The translations under genes were made by a program, and so were the position numbers. The notes below the pieces were generated by a model. It saw nothing but the letters and a program-made list of their open reading frames with translations. It was not told the origin of the DNA and did no database searches. From positions 248,001 to 312,000 of the forward strand of contig NZ_MTSZ01000002.1 of the NCBI RefSeq assembly GCF_002118315.1: 64,000 nucleotides of DNA, read 5' to 3'. Shown here one piece after another: positions 8,702 through 18,183 of this stretch. The first letter of the stretch is position 1. Each line of letters opens with the position of its first letter. The stretch comes from Kiloniella majae (GTDB taxonomy: Bacteria; Pseudomonadota; Alphaproteobacteria; Kiloniellales; Kiloniellaceae).

Positions 8702-9091
8702 CTATTTAAGGAAGCCACCGAAACTCTCATTTGTTTCGAAAACAACCGCAGTTCCAGAAGGCTGCGTACAATTCACAGCTATCTTCGTGATACTATCAAC
8801 TTGATAGTTAAACTGGCGTTTTGTCGAGGTGAAAAAACGGGATAAGACAAAGGAACGACTCTGCCCCTTTTTAAAAGCTACGCGTTCAGGTTCATACCAA
8901 AAACCGCCGGCCCCGTTAATAAGAACAACACAATCAGAGAGTAATGCATTATTCGTGCTTTTAATAACAACGTTCGTACGACTAAGTGATACCAGTTCCA
9001 TATCAAAATCATCTGACCCATCATCGCACCCTACAAGCGAAAACAAAGCCAAGGTAAAACCACATAATAATTGAAACGAAGACATCTTCAT
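8702..9091 (-). CDS. predicted lipoprotein, paralogue A of a tandem pair
   Basis: A 129-residue protein with a lipoprotein signal: hydrophobic segment about 8-19, lipobox LVGC with Cys22, followed by Asp-Asp. The mature part is a small beta-rich domain with two further cysteines, Cys54 and Cys108, exactly 54 residues apart and likely bonded. It is clearly homologous to the next gene upstream (shared GAGGFW, EPER, KRQF and FETN). I do not recognise the family. Asp directly after the lipid-bearing Cys is an inner-membrane retention signal in enteric bacteria; whether it holds here is unknown. Confidence 0.7.
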   Translation of the reverse strand: MKMSSFQLLCGFTLALFSLVGCDDGSDDFDMELVSLSRTNVVIKSTNNALLSDCVVLINGAGGFWYEPERVAFKKGQSRSFVLSRFFTSTKRQFNYQVDSITKIAVNCTQPSGTAVVFETNESFGGFLK

Positions 9092-9185
9092 TCTTCAATA
9101 CCACAAGCATACAAAACGCTTACAGTATAAGACAACAAAGCTAATCTTCGATTAACTTCAAAGGCAGCTTATATGTTCCCGAGAA

Positions 9186-9590
9186 TCATTCCAGAAAACC
9201 TAACGAACCTTGGTTTGTTTCAAAAACCAATGCAGTGCCTTGCGGTTTCTTACAGTTCACTGAAATACGAGAAATAGAATCAACACTGTAGTCAAACTGA
9301 CGTTTACTGACACTGTAGAACCGGGCAAGAGAAAAGATACGGCTTTCTCCTTTGTTAAATTCGGATCGCTCTGGCTCATGCCAAAAACCACCCGCACCAT
9401 TCAAAAGAACAACACAGCCTTCAAGCTTTCGGGTATCAAGATTTTTCACCCCCACACTTGTTTTGCTCAAGCGCGTCATCTTCATATCAAAAGCATCACC
9501 ATTTTCCTCGCACCCCCAAAGAAACAAAAAGACAAACAACGTTGCTCCTATTTTTACAACTCCCCTCAATTTACTCCCCCACCTACGCAA
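9186..9590 (-). CDS. predicted lipoprotein, paralogue B of a tandem pair
   Basis: A 134-residue protein from a TTG start, with hydrophobic segment about 11-24 and lipobox LWGC (Cys27). Mature cysteines Cys59 and Cys113 have the same 54-residue spacing as in the neighbouring paralogue. Conserved blocks are CVVLLNGAGGFW, HEPER, SKRQFDYSVDSI and TALVFETN. Tandem duplication is the simplest explanation. Function unknown; acidic residues after Cys27 again suggest the inner membrane. The start is uncertain, and a downstream TTG at codon 8 is possible. Confidence 0.65.
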   Translation of the reverse strand: MRRWGSKLRGVVKIGATLFVFLFLWGCEENGDAFDMKMTRLSKTSVGVKNLDTRKLEGCVVLLNGAGGFWHEPERSEFNKGESRIFSLARFYSVSKRQFDYSVDSISRISVNCKKPQGTALVFETNQGSLGFLE

Positions 9591-9706
9591 CCAATACTCG
9601 ACAAACTAAATATAGAAAAAACCTAAAAAGTGTCTATTCTAATAAGATTAATAAAATGAAAACTCTTAAAGATTTTCTATAACTTTTTGAAATAAAAAGA
9701 ATTGCT

Positions 9707-10138
9707 ATGAATTTACGCCCAATGTTACCTACGGATCACACTGACCTCATAAGGCTTTTCAAAACAACCCCAGGCGTTGCCTTACGCGATGCAGACTCTT
9801 ATGAAGCAACAGTACGATATATTGAGCGTAACCCCGGGCTTAATTTTATCATAGAAGATGAAAAAGAGATTATTGCCTGCGTTATGTGTGGACACGATGG
9901 CCGCAGAGGATATCTGCAACATCTCATTGTGAAGCCGGATTATAGAAAGAAAGGACTTGGCGAAAAGCTTTTTGCCGTATGCCTTTCAAGCCTTCGTCAA
10001 CTAGGAATTGATAAAACCCATATTTTTGTGTTCAAGGACAATGGGATTGCCAATTCGTTCTGGCAATCAAAAGGCTGGGCATTAAGAGACGACGTAAACC
10101 TCTATTCCTACACCTCATCAAACTCTGCAAATGCCTAA
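9707..10138 (+). CDS. GNAT family N-acetyltransferase (YpeA/RimI-like)
   Basis: A 143-residue single-domain GNAT. The acetyl-CoA motif VKPDYRKKGLGEKLF contains the R-x-x-G-x-G loop, and the late strand HIFVFKDNGIANSFWQSKGW is typical of motif B. An unspecified amine is acetylated. It faces the solute-binding protein gene convergently, with 12 bases between the stops. Confidence 0.8.
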   Translation: MNLRPMLPTDHTDLIRLFKTTPGVALRDADSYEATVRYIERNPGLNFIIEDEKEIIACVMCGHDGRRGYLQHLIVKPDYRKKGLGEKLFAVCLSSLRQLGIDKTHIFVFKDNGIANSFWQSKGWALRDDVNLYSYTSSNSANA

Positions 10139-10150
10139 CTTCATTCGACT

Positions 10151-10975
10151 TCATAAAATCGGCTCATAATTCAGTGCCATGCTGCCAAATAACTGGTGAG
10201 AAGTCTCATCTTCCAATAAAATTTTAATCTGTTCATTAACTTGGTCAATAAAAGCAGGCTCAATTGTTTTTTTGCTAAACATAAAATGAACAGGCTCTCT
10301 ATGAATAATTATAGGATGTTCTTCGAGAAGATCACGAACCCCTAGCTGTCTGGCTTCCCTGAAAACCGTCGCGGGCATTTCCACATAGATATCAATCCTG
10401 TTACCGAGTAACATTCTGATCCCCTGTTTCGTGTGGTTCACATTTAAAAAGTAATTTTTAGTACCTTCATCCCTGACGAGTTCCTCAAAAGCCTCTCCCC
10501 TGTAAGTACCTCTAATATTACCAATACGTATTTTCTGTCCGGAATAATCGGGGGCTTCCATATCGCGGATCAAATCTGTAAGGCTTTTAAAACGAAATCT
10601 ATCGAGCTCACCCTTTCGAACCACCAGTCCAACGGTTTCATTGCGATAAGGAATTGAAAATCGCGCAAATCTTTTCCGCTCTTTTAAGACAGACGCAATT
10701 GGAATCATATCAAGACGCCCTTCCTCTAGCTCAATTAACGCGCGCTTCCAAGGCAAGTAAATAAATTCATATCCACAGCCAATGCCGTCGAAAACCTTAC
10801 GCATAAACTGAACGTCTAGTCCGGATAATTGGCCATCACTCTCTTTGTATATAAATGGAAAAAATTCCTCGACGACCAAAATCTTTACATCGTCTCGGCA
10901 AAAGCTTTTTGCATATGACGGGGAAACCATCAGATTAAATACGACCACAAGATAAACAATGGCACAGAAACGCAT
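10151..10975 (-). CDS. orphan family 3 extracellular solute-binding protein
   Basis: A 274-residue protein with a signal peptide (hydrophobic 3-19, cleavage near SYAKS). The domain is of the SBP_bac_3 type used for amino-acid uptake: PFIYKESDGQLSGLDVQFM, LPWKRALIELEEGRLDMIP and a RIGNIRGTYRGEA hinge region. No permease or ATPase gene is adjacent, so it may work with a transporter elsewhere or as a sensor-like binding protein. The sequence is far from that of the TcyJ-like protein 2 kb away. Confidence 0.8.
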   Translation of the reverse strand: MRFCAIVYLVVVFNLMVSPSYAKSFCRDDVKILVVEEFFPFIYKESDGQLSGLDVQFMRKVFDGIGCGYEFIYLPWKRALIELEEGRLDMIPIASVLKERKRFARFSIPYRNETVGLVVRKGELDRFRFKSLTDLIRDMEAPDYSGQKIRIGNIRGTYRGEAFEELVRDEGTKNYFLNVNHTKQGIRMLLGNRIDIYVEMPATVFREARQLGVRDLLEEHPIIIHREPVHFMFSKKTIEPAFIDQVNEQIKILLEDETSHQLFGSMALNYEPIL

Positions 10976-11156
10976 CTTGAAACCTCCGGTACATCATTCA
11001 GAGTTTAAGAACGATGTGCCGGGCAACACTCTCATCATCTATCTTTTAAATCTCTGAGCTCATCTACGTAACCCCTTCAAGCCATTTACTGTACCACAGC
11101 ACCTAAACTCCACCTAATGACACCTAAATTGAAGATTAAGAGTCCAAAGGTTCTCG

Positions 11157-12407
11157 TTAGATTTTTGAATAATCTATAGGCAGGTTTTTATCCAAGGTGC
11201 GGGAAATGGGGGGCATTGGATATTTTAACCCTGTAGCACAGTTATATAAGACAGCTCGATCGCTTTCCTTGATGCGACCATCTGCCAACGATTGTTTATA
11301 GGCCGCATAGGTTGCTGCTCCTTCGGGACAAAGCAAAACACCTTCCTTTTGAGCAACCTCTGCCTGGGATTCAGTAATCGCCTCGTCTGTAACAGCAATG
11401 GCAAACCCGCCACTTGCACGTACCGCTCTTAAGATTAGAAAATCTCCTACGGCCACGGGCACACGTATGCCAGATGCATGAGTATAGGCACCTTCCCACA
11501 GAGGCGCATGCTCCTCCCCCTCTTCATAAGCTTTGACAATCGGAGCACAGCCGGTGGATTGAACTGCCACCATCTTTGGACGCTTAGATCCAATCCAGCC
11601 AATTGCTTCCAACTCATCAAAAGCTTTCCACATACCAATAAGACCAGTACCGCCGCCAGTGGGATAAAAGATAACATCAGGAACATCCCAACCGAGCTGT
11701 TCAGCAAGCTCCAGTCCCATCGTCTTTTTGCCTTCAATACGGTAAGGTTCTTTCAAGGTTGAGCAGTCAAACCAGCCGCTCGCCTCCTTACCTTCACCAA
11801 CAATTTTACCACAGTCATTGATCAACCCATTAACACGATAAACTTTACCGCCTTGATACTCGATCTCGGACACATTTACTTCCGGGGTATCATCCGGGCA
11901 AAAAATTGTCGTTTCCATCCCGGCCCGGGTCGCATAGGCCGCCATGGCTGCACCTGCATTTCCATTTGTGGGCATTGCAAGTCGGCTTACCCCAAGCTCC
12001 TTTGCCATTGAAACAGCCAGCGCCAATCCCCGAGCTTTGAAAGATCCCGTCGGCAAACGTCCTTCATCCTTAACGATAAGCTCCCCGCCCTTGCCTGCCA
12101 AACTTGGTAAAGAAAGTAAGGGAGTCGTAACTTCGCCAAGACTGACAATATTTCGCGCCTGACGCACAGGCAAGAATTCACGGTAACGCCAAAATCCACC
12201 AGGCCTCTGTGCCAAATCCCTTTTGGAGAGAGCGTTACTCAAAGCCTTGAGGTCATAACGGACCAGAATAGGTTTTCCTGCCGGTGAAAGCCCATGCAAC
12301 TTACCTGCTTCGAGCTTCCCCCCCGTATAAGAGCACTCAAGGTGTGTTACAAAATTTGGGAACTCATCGGTAATAGCGGGATCGAAAGACGGTTTTGGCT
12401 GCATCAA
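11157..12407 (-). CDS. threonine synthase-like PLP-dependent enzyme
   Basis: The 416-residue protein has fold-type II PLP enzyme features: the PLP lysine Lys124 in GSFKARG, substrate loop PTNGNAGAA (146-154) and phosphate loop GGGTG (251-255). It most resembles threonine synthase, which turns O-phosphohomoserine into threonine. It is divergent from a cystine-type ABC transporter, so a related beta-replacing or deaminating reaction on an imported amino acid is possible. Housekeeping thrC cannot be excluded. Two Met codons start the ORF, either of which could be used. Confidence 0.75.
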   Translation of the reverse strand: MMQPKPSFDPAITDEFPNFVTHLECSYTGGKLEAGKLHGLSPAGKPILVRYDLKALSNALSKRDLAQRPGGFWRYREFLPVRQARNIVSLGEVTTPLLSLPSLAGKGGELIVKDEGRLPTGSFKARGLALAVSMAKELGVSRLAMPTNGNAGAAMAAYATRAGMETTIFCPDDTPEVNVSEIEYQGGKVYRVNGLINDCGKIVGEGKEASGWFDCSTLKEPYRIEGKKTMGLELAEQLGWDVPDVIFYPTGGGTGLIGMWKAFDELEAIGWIGSKRPKMVAVQSTGCAPIVKAYEEGEEHAPLWEGAYTHASGIRVPVAVGDFLILRAVRASGGFAIAVTDEAITESQAEVAQKEGVLLCPEGAATYAAYKQSLADGRIKESDRAVLYNCATGLKYPMPPISRTLDKNLPIDYSKI

Positions 12408-12750
12408 ATTTCTCCTGGCAGAAAGTAAGCGGATGAAATCAAAGACATGAAATCATGGAAGGCGTCTGCTAGACTATACTAAGACTGTGACTGATCATAC
12501 TGAGGGATAAAGAAAAAATTCTCGGACATTTAAAGGTCTATTTTCTATAGCAACGTCCAAGGAAAGAATATTAACGAAAGAAGCTCTATAAATTTTGCTT
12601 TATCAACAAATAATTAGAAAAAATTACACACTAAAATTAAGTGAATATCTGATATTCACATTTCGAAGTGTTAAATAACTTGAAACACACTTTCGCATAG
12701 TACATATCAACATCAAACGAACCCTATTAGTCAAAAATAAGCGAATCATC
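12408..12750. other. 343-base divergent regulatory region
   Basis: This is the shared upstream region of the threonine-synthase-like gene and tcyJ. It is AT-rich and holds one strong palindrome (12641-12659, listed separately). No ORF is supported. Confidence 0.5.
12641..12659. promoter_or_regulatory. 19-base perfect palindrome upstream of tcyJ
   Basis: Arms GTGAATATC and GATATTCAC flank a single central T, about 92 bases before the tcyJ start. The length and perfection suggest an operator for a dimeric regulator of the cystine transporter and/or the divergent PLP enzyme. The regulator is unknown. Confidence 0.5.
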
Positions 12751-13557
12751 ATGAGCTATATAAACATTAAAAAAATTCTTTCTGCCGCGACTTTTGCTGC
12801 AACGGCCTTTGGCCTCTCCATGACTTCTGCTAATGCAGAAAGTGACGAAAAACTGTTATCCGTAATCAAAGATCGTGGAACAATCCTGATCGGTTTGGAA
12901 GCCACTTACCCCCCTTTCAACTATCAAGATGAAAATGGTGAACTTGTTGGTTTTGAAGTTGATGTTGCAAAAGCTGTCGCAGAACGTATTGGCGTAAATG
13001 CCGAGTTTGTCCCGACCAAATGGGATGGTATGCTTACAGGGCTAGAAACCAAGCGCTTTGATATCATCACCAATCAGGTGACAATCACCGAAGAACGCCA
13101 AAAGAAATATGACTTCACACATCCTTATACCGTGTCAGGCATTCAGGTTATCACTCGTGAAGACAAAGAAGCCGATTTCAACAGCCCGGCAGATCTTTCA
13201 GGTAAAGCCGTTGGGGTAGGTTTGGGCAGTAACTACGAAGAGTGGTTAACCCAAAATGTACCAGAGGCAGATGTTTCCACCTATGACGATAACGCAACAA
13301 AACTGCAGGATCTTCTTGTCGGACGTCTGGATGCGTTCCTGAATGATCGTTTGGCAGCAACCTACCTTCTTGAAAACTCTGGTGGTCGAATTGTTGCCGC
13401 AGGTGAGCCATTTGACAAACAACGCATGGGTATTGCGCTTCGCAAAGGCAACACCGATCTTCTTGATGCTTTGAATAAAGCATTAGATGAATTGCGTGCA
13501 GATGGTACACTCGCAAAAATTTCCCAGAAATGGTTCAAACTAGACGCGACTAAATAA
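12751..13557 (+). CDS. tcyJ: cystine-type amino-acid ABC transporter, substrate-binding protein
   Basis: A 268-residue protein with a signal peptide ending near SANA-ES (residue 29). The mature domain follows E. coli TcyJ (FliY) closely: GLEATYPPFNYQDENGELVG, the PTKWDGML segment, NQVTITEERQKKYDF and GVGLGSNYEEWL. It should bind cystine or a similar amino acid in the periplasm and deliver it to TcyL/TcyN, encoded just downstream. The gene order (binding protein, permease, ATPase) supports an operon. Confidence 0.88.
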   Translation: MSYINIKKILSAATFAATAFGLSMTSANAESDEKLLSVIKDRGTILIGLEATYPPFNYQDENGELVGFEVDVAKAVAERIGVNAEFVPTKWDGMLTGLETKRFDIITNQVTITEERQKKYDFTHPYTVSGIQVITREDKEADFNSPADLSGKAVGVGLGSNYEEWLTQNVPEADVSTYDDNATKLQDLLVGRLDAFLNDRLAATYLLENSGGRIVAAGEPFDKQRMGIALRKGNTDLLDALNKALDELRADGTLAKISQKWFKLDATK

Positions 13558-13638
13558 ACTCAAAAGTTACCCCGGACTTAACCCGATACCGCTGACACAT
13601 CAGCTCAATAACGCTGAATAAATAACAATGGTAAATTC

Positions 13639-14304
13639 ATGGATGCAATAATCGACCTTATCCTGAAATCAGTGCCCTTCTTGATGAAAGGAACTGCCTT
13701 TACCGTTGGCCTCAGCGCTGGGTCGATGATCCTCGGGTTAAGTCTGGGATTTCTTATCGCGTTTATGCACCTCTCCCCAACGCGGTTAATTCGTTGGCCA
13801 GCAATGTTTTTTGTTTCCTTTATCCGGGGAACGCCGCTTATCGTACAGCTGTTTCTCATCTATTACGGGCTACCAGAGTTTGGGATCAGACTGGACCCAA
13901 TTCCCGCTGCTCTCCTTGGCCTTAGCCTGAACGTTGGCGGTTACACCGGTGAGATTTTACGGGGTGCAATTCAGTCCGTGGATAAAAGCCACTGGGAAGC
14001 AGCCTATTCCATTGGCATGACCCCGGCACAGGCAATGAGGCGGTCCATCTTGCCGCAAGCTATCCGTGTTGCTTTACCAGCCCTCGGGAATACTTTCCTT
14101 AGCCTCATAAAAGATACCGCAATTGCGGCAACAATTCAGGTACCAGAACTCTTCCGTCAGGCGCAGCTCATTTCAGCAAGGACCTATGAAGTGTTTGCTA
14201 TGTACCTAAGTGCGGCTGCCATCTACTGGATCCTCTGCATCATACTCTCCAGACTGCAAAGCAAAATGGAACAACGATCAAACCGTCATATGAGAGCAAA
14301 CTAA
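13639..14304 (+). CDS. tcyL: cystine-type ABC transporter permease
   Basis: A 221-residue inner-membrane protein with about five membrane segments. The cytoplasmic EAA loop, [20 protein letters not shown], contacts the ATPase. The early [17 protein letters not shown] is characteristic of the HisMQ/TcyL family. It is likely a homodimer forming the channel for the substrate brought by TcyJ. Its stop is one base from the ATG of the ATPase gene, so they are cotranscribed. Confidence 0.88.
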   Translation: MDAIIDLILKSVPFLMKGTAFTVGLSAGSMILGLSLGFLIAFMHLSPTRLIRWPAMFFVSFIRGTPLIVQLFLIYYGLPEFGIRLDPIPAALLGLSLNVGGYTGEILRGAIQSVDKSHWEAAYSIGMTPAQAMRRSILPQAIRVALPALGNTFLSLIKDTAIAATIQVPELFRQAQLISARTYEVFAMYLSAAAIYWILCIILSRLQSKMEQRSNRHMRAN

Positions 14305-14305
14305 G

Positions 14306-15079
14306 ATGGATAGTAATACCAAAGAGACAATGATCAATGTCAAAGGCCTCAAGAAATCCTTTGATAACAACCATGTCCTCTCTGACATTGATCTGAATGT
14401 GCATAAGGGAGAAGTTCTGGCCATTATTGGACCTAGTGGTTCAGGCAAAACAACTTTGTTACGCTGCCTCAATTTTCTGGAGGCTCCAAATGGTGGTAAC
14501 ATCCGGGTTGCGAACACTACAGTTGATGCATCACAGGATTTGAAGAAACAAAAAAAGGCCATCCGAGCACTAAGGAAATCGGCTGGTTTTGTCTTTCAGA
14601 ATTTTAATCTTTTTCCTCACAGAACAGTTCTGGAAAACATTACCGAAGGTCCCGTCATTGTGAAGGGAGAAGAACCAACTTCTGCAGCAAAAAAAGCCCG
14701 TAAGCTTCTGAAAAAAGTTGGTCTGGCAAATAAAGAAGACGCCTATCCTTCTGCGCTATCTGGCGGACAACAACAGAGAGTCGCCATTGCCCGTGCGCTT
14801 GCCATGGAACCTGACGTAATCCTTTTCGATGAACCAACATCAGCTTTGGATCCCGAACTAGTTGGAGAGGTTCTAAACGTCATGAAAGAACTCGCGAGCG
14901 AAGAGAGAACAATGGTCATCGTTACTCATGAAATGGCCTTTGCCCGTGATGTTGCAGACCGCGTCATCTTCATGGCCGATGGCCAAATTGTAGAAGAGGC
15001 CCCAGCTGAAGAGCTTTTTTCAGCACCAAAGCGTGAAAGAACCAAGAAATTCCTTAAAAAGATACTCGAAAAACAGTAG
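14306..15079 (+). CDS. tcyN: cystine-type ABC transporter ATP-binding protein
   Basis: A 257-residue polar amino-acid type ABC ATPase. It has Walker [10 protein letters not shown] (42-50), Q-loop [10 protein letters not shown], signature LSGGQ (151-155) and Walker B VILFDEP (171-177), with a switch histidine in IVTHEM. It powers import through TcyL. It ends the three-gene operon, and the converging GNAT gene starts ten bases beyond. Confidence 0.9.
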   Translation: MDSNTKETMINVKGLKKSFDNNHVLSDIDLNVHKGEVLAIIGPSGSGKTTLLRCLNFLEAPNGGNIRVANTTVDASQDLKKQKKAIRALRKSAGFVFQNFNLFPHRTVLENITEGPVIVKGEEPTSAAKKARKLLKKVGLANKEDAYPSALSGGQQQRVAIARALAMEPDVILFDEPTSALDPELVGEVLNVMKELASEERTMVIVTHEMAFARDVADRVIFMADGQIVEEAPAEELFSAPKRERTKKFLKKILEKQ

Positions 15080-15088
15080 CTCCTGCGT

Positions 15089-15646
15089 TTATTGATATTT
15101 CGCTTGAGCTTTGTACTCACTGGCTAGAATGGCATAGGAAACACCATCCCACCAAGTTCCATCATCTTTTGGAGTACTCTGTAAATAAGTGCCTTCTTTG
15201 CGCATTCCAATTTTTTCCATCACGCGCCAAGATGCTGAATTTTCCGGGTGAGCCATTGCAACAATCCTGTGAAGTCGCATTTTTTCAAATCCGATTTTCA
15301 ACAGTGCTTTTGCAGCTTCACTCGCATACCCCTTCCCCTGAAACTCAGGCAAAATTAACCATCCCATCTCCCAGGTTTTCTTAACTTCCCAGAGATGAAA
15401 GGTCATTTCTCCCACAACCCGCTTCGTCGTTTTTTCCTCAACGACAAAGTCTTTTGTATCTGCAGCAGAGCTAACCCGCACATACTCTTCATGTTCTTTA
15501 TCACTATATACACCAGATAGAAGCCATTTTCTCAGTTCAGGATCCTGGCTCATCTGTCTCGTTGATTCCAGATCTGTACTGCAATACTGACGAATACGTA
15601 ACCTTGGTGTTTCAAGGGGTAAAAAATCTAAAAAACAAGAAGCCAT
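15089..15646 (-). CDS. GNAT family N-acetyltransferase (RimJ/RimL type)
   Basis: A 185-residue RimJ/RimL-like acetyltransferase: LETPRLRIRQY at the start, WEMGWLILPEFQGKGYASEAAKALL with the acetyl-CoA loop (QGKGYA), and the late HPENSASWRVMEKIGMRKEG motif. Members acetylate ribosomal protein N-termini, aminoglycosides or small amines; the target here is unknown. It is convergent with tcyN. Confidence 0.82.
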   Translation of the reverse strand: MASCFLDFLPLETPRLRIRQYCSTDLESTRQMSQDPELRKWLLSGVYSDKEHEEYVRVSSAADTKDFVVEEKTTKRVVGEMTFHLWEVKKTWEMGWLILPEFQGKGYASEAAKALLKIGFEKMRLHRIVAMAHPENSASWRVMEKIGMRKEGTYLQSTPKDDGTWWDGVSYAILASEYKAQAKYQ

Positions 15647-15727
15647 GAAATCTGTTACTTAAACAGTTGAGAAGAAAAAGAAGGTATTACATAACAAACT
15701 CTTACATCCTTCTCCAGAACATTCCAG

Positions 15728-16960
15728 TTAGGCCTCTTGCGGAAAATTTTGTGAAACAGCATTTTGCTGTAATCCCGTGCGATAGGACCACCAAGCGATG
15801 CAGTGAGACAGAAGCTGAAAAGCACACAAAGTCCCAATCCCAGCATGAGGCCCCCAGTTATTAACAACCCAGACAACAATACCAATTAAGGCAGCTTTCA
15901 TTCCTAAAAACAGGCTCGGAATTGTTGTCATCATCCGCCCAAACACAAAAGGATCAACAACAGCCATAAGCCAGTTATTACGGGCAATACGAATAGAACT
16001 ATTTGCTACTCCAAGAAATAGCGCCAACCAAACCACTGTAAACAGGTTGGGTGAAAAGGTTTGAGCCACGAGAACGACTGAAAAAATACACATATTGAAC
16101 AGGATAACCTGTATCGGCGATCGCGTGCTAAAAAGAATAGAATAGACAAGCCCAGCGACAACAGCACCCAGACCAAAGATTATTTCATAAAGAGCAAGCG
16201 TTTCAGCGCCTTCGGACAAGAGAACAATTAAAATAATCGGGATCAGGTAGTTGCCTGTTTGTACACAATTATAAGGGGTTGCACTACTAATTACAAAAAT
16301 CGTCAACCTTGGATACTTAAGCAAGTATCTCAATCCAACCATAAACTCGGTAATAAATGACGTCTCATTGTTACAGGCATCTGGTTTTCTTTGATGTGAT
16401 ACGACAGAAATTGCAACAAGAGAGACAAAAATCGTTACCAGATTAAGCAAGATAATCTCTTGAAGTGACCAATGGCGCAACATAACCGCAGCAATAGCCC
16501 CAGTCACCACAGCAGCAGCCTGTCCCTCTACCTCCATAATCGCGTTGACCTTGGTATAGTCCACCGGTTCAAAAGCCTCCTGAATAAAGGCAGAACGAGC
16601 AGACTGGTTTAAAATAAAAAATAAACTCCCCAATGCAAAATACCCCGCCATCAGAAAAGATTTATTTTGCTCAAGTTCTGACAATCCGAACAAAACCAGT
16701 AGCAGAAAAACCAGTATGATACGTATTGTAATCATCATACCTTTTCGCGAATGACGATCGATAAAGACCCCAAACCATGGTGCCGTAAAAAAGATAAAAA
16801 GGTTTACGACAAAAGCGACGCCTCCAAATACCGCCGAGCCATTATCAGCATTGATCAAAAACCAGGGCGTGGCGATTAACGCAACCCCCTGACCAATTGA
16901 TGTCATAAAGTTTGACAGAACCAATAGATATAAATTTCGTGAGCGGGAAAGAGACTGCAT
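15728..16960 (-). CDS. MFS transporter (12-TM efflux type)
   Basis: The protein is about 410 residues from the ATG at 16960. It has around 12 membrane segments and a cytoplasmic loop (WFGVFIDRHSRKGM) that is the MFS loop 2-3 signature. The first helix carries LVLSNFMTSIGQGVALIATPWF, like the MFS_3/enterobactin-exporter group. The open frame extends to 17092, but the extra 44 residues overlap the divergent LysR gene and look non-coding, and an AGGA site lies before the internal ATG. It is probably an exporter of an unknown compound, possibly controlled by the adjacent LysR. Confidence 0.82.
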   Translation of the reverse strand: MQSLSRSRNLYLLVLSNFMTSIGQGVALIATPWFLINADNGSAVFGGVAFVVNLFIFFTAPWFGVFIDRHSRKGMMITIRIILVFLLLVLFGLSELEQNKSFLMAGYFALGSLFFILNQSARSAFIQEAFEPVDYTKVNAIMEVEGQAAAVVTGAIAAVMLRHWSLQEIILLNLVTIFVSLVAISVVSHQRKPDACNNETSFITEFMVGLRYLLKYPRLTIFVISSATPYNCVQTGNYLIPIILIVLLSEGAETLALYEIIFGLGAVVAGLVYSILFSTRSPIQVILFNMCIFSVVLVAQTFSPNLFTVVWLALFLGVANSSIRIARNNWLMAVVDPFVFGRMMTTIPSLFLGMKAALIGIVVWVVNNWGPHAGIGTLCAFQLLSHCIAWWSYRTGLQQNAVSQNFPQEA

Positions 16961-17072
16961 CTCAAGATATTCCTGTTGTGCTTTTCTATAAACACCGCCA
17001 AGAATATAATTTCCATTAAAGCTTGATAAACACCCCAAAACTTGACTTAATAGTTCTTTTAAGGAACCAATA

Positions 17073-17972
17073 ATGCGGCGTCCTTCTGACAAATTTCATC
17101 TAATGTCAGTTTTCCATACTGTTGTGCAAACCGGTGCCTTTAATAAAGCAGCGGAGCAAATGGATATGAAGCCCTCGTCTGTCAGCAAAGCAATTTCACA
17201 ACTGGAACAATTACTTGATGCAAAGCTTTTATATCGAACAACACGAAACCTGAGTCTGACAGATATTGGTAATTACTACTACGATCAGTGCAGTCACATC
17301 TTAAAAGATGTTGTGACACTTGAAGATACAATCGGCGCCCTTCAGAACGAACCTTCGGGCACACTGCGAATTACCGCCCCCACCGCATTTGGACAGTATT
17401 TTTTGGGTCCGCGCCTGTCTATTTTTTTAGAGAAATATCCAAACATAAACATCGATCTGGATTTAACAGAAAAGCTGAGGGATATCACTAAAGAAGGATA
17501 CGATCTTGCTATACGATCCAGCGAGAGTTTACCGGACTCTTCGCTTTTTGCTATGAAACTGATTGCCCAAAAACGCGTTCTCGTAGCCTCCCCTCACTAC
17601 CTAGAGCAATACGGACAGCCAAGAACACCAGATGATCTTTCCAAGCACCTAACACTTGTGTATTCCGCGATGACACAGTCGCAACGATGGTCGATGAGCA
17701 ATAAAACAGATCAGCATCATGTCAGCATCACACCGAGGCTCAAAACGAATAGCTACTATACACTCCGTGACGCAGCAAGATCGGGACTTGGCATCGCCAA
17801 CCTGAACGATTACATGGTGGTTGACGACATTAAATCCGGCAGACTGGTTCCGATACTACCCGGCTATGCACAAAGCCAGCGCGACCGCTTTGCTGTCTAC
17901 CAACAAAAACGGGATCTATCCCCAAAGCTGGATGCCTTTCTTACCTTTCTGGCAAAAGCACTACGCCAATGA
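17073..17972 (+). CDS. LysR family transcriptional regulator
   Basis: A 299-residue LysR protein. The N-terminal helix-turn-helix (FHTVVQTGAFNKAAEQMDMKP, then SVSKAISQLEQLLDAKLLYRTTR) is followed by a periplasmic-binding-like effector domain from about residue 90. An AAGGAA ribosome binding site precedes the ATG by five bases. It is of the GcvA/DsdC-like general type. It is divergent from the MFS gene, the usual layout for a LysR and its target. Confidence 0.88.
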   Translation: MRRPSDKFHLMSVFHTVVQTGAFNKAAEQMDMKPSSVSKAISQLEQLLDAKLLYRTTRNLSLTDIGNYYYDQCSHILKDVVTLEDTIGALQNEPSGTLRITAPTAFGQYFLGPRLSIFLEKYPNINIDLDLTEKLRDITKEGYDLAIRSSESLPDSSLFAMKLIAQKRVLVASPHYLEQYGQPRTPDDLSKHLTLVYSAMTQSQRWSMSNKTDQHHVSITPRLKTNSYYTLRDAARSGLGIANLNDYMVVDDIKSGRLVPILPGYAQSQRDRFAVYQQKRDLSPKLDAFLTFLAKALRQ

Positions 17973-18183
17973 CCAAAAGCAAGTTCAGTCTAAATGTCTC
18001 TCCCATTACAGAACAGAACACTGCGGAAGAGATACTCGCGAAATAAATATGGCTAATGGCTGTCATCATAAATTTTCATTTAAAAAATCACACCTCTTGA
18101 TTATATGATTGTATAGTATGAATTCTGGATAGACACATTCCCCATTACTGTCCTCGGCAGCTATCCAAGAAAAGGAAGAAAAA

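Noticed and set aside
16961-17092. 44-residue N-terminal extension of the MFS transporter
   Set aside because: It overlaps the divergent LysR start, and a good site precedes the internal ATG at 16960.
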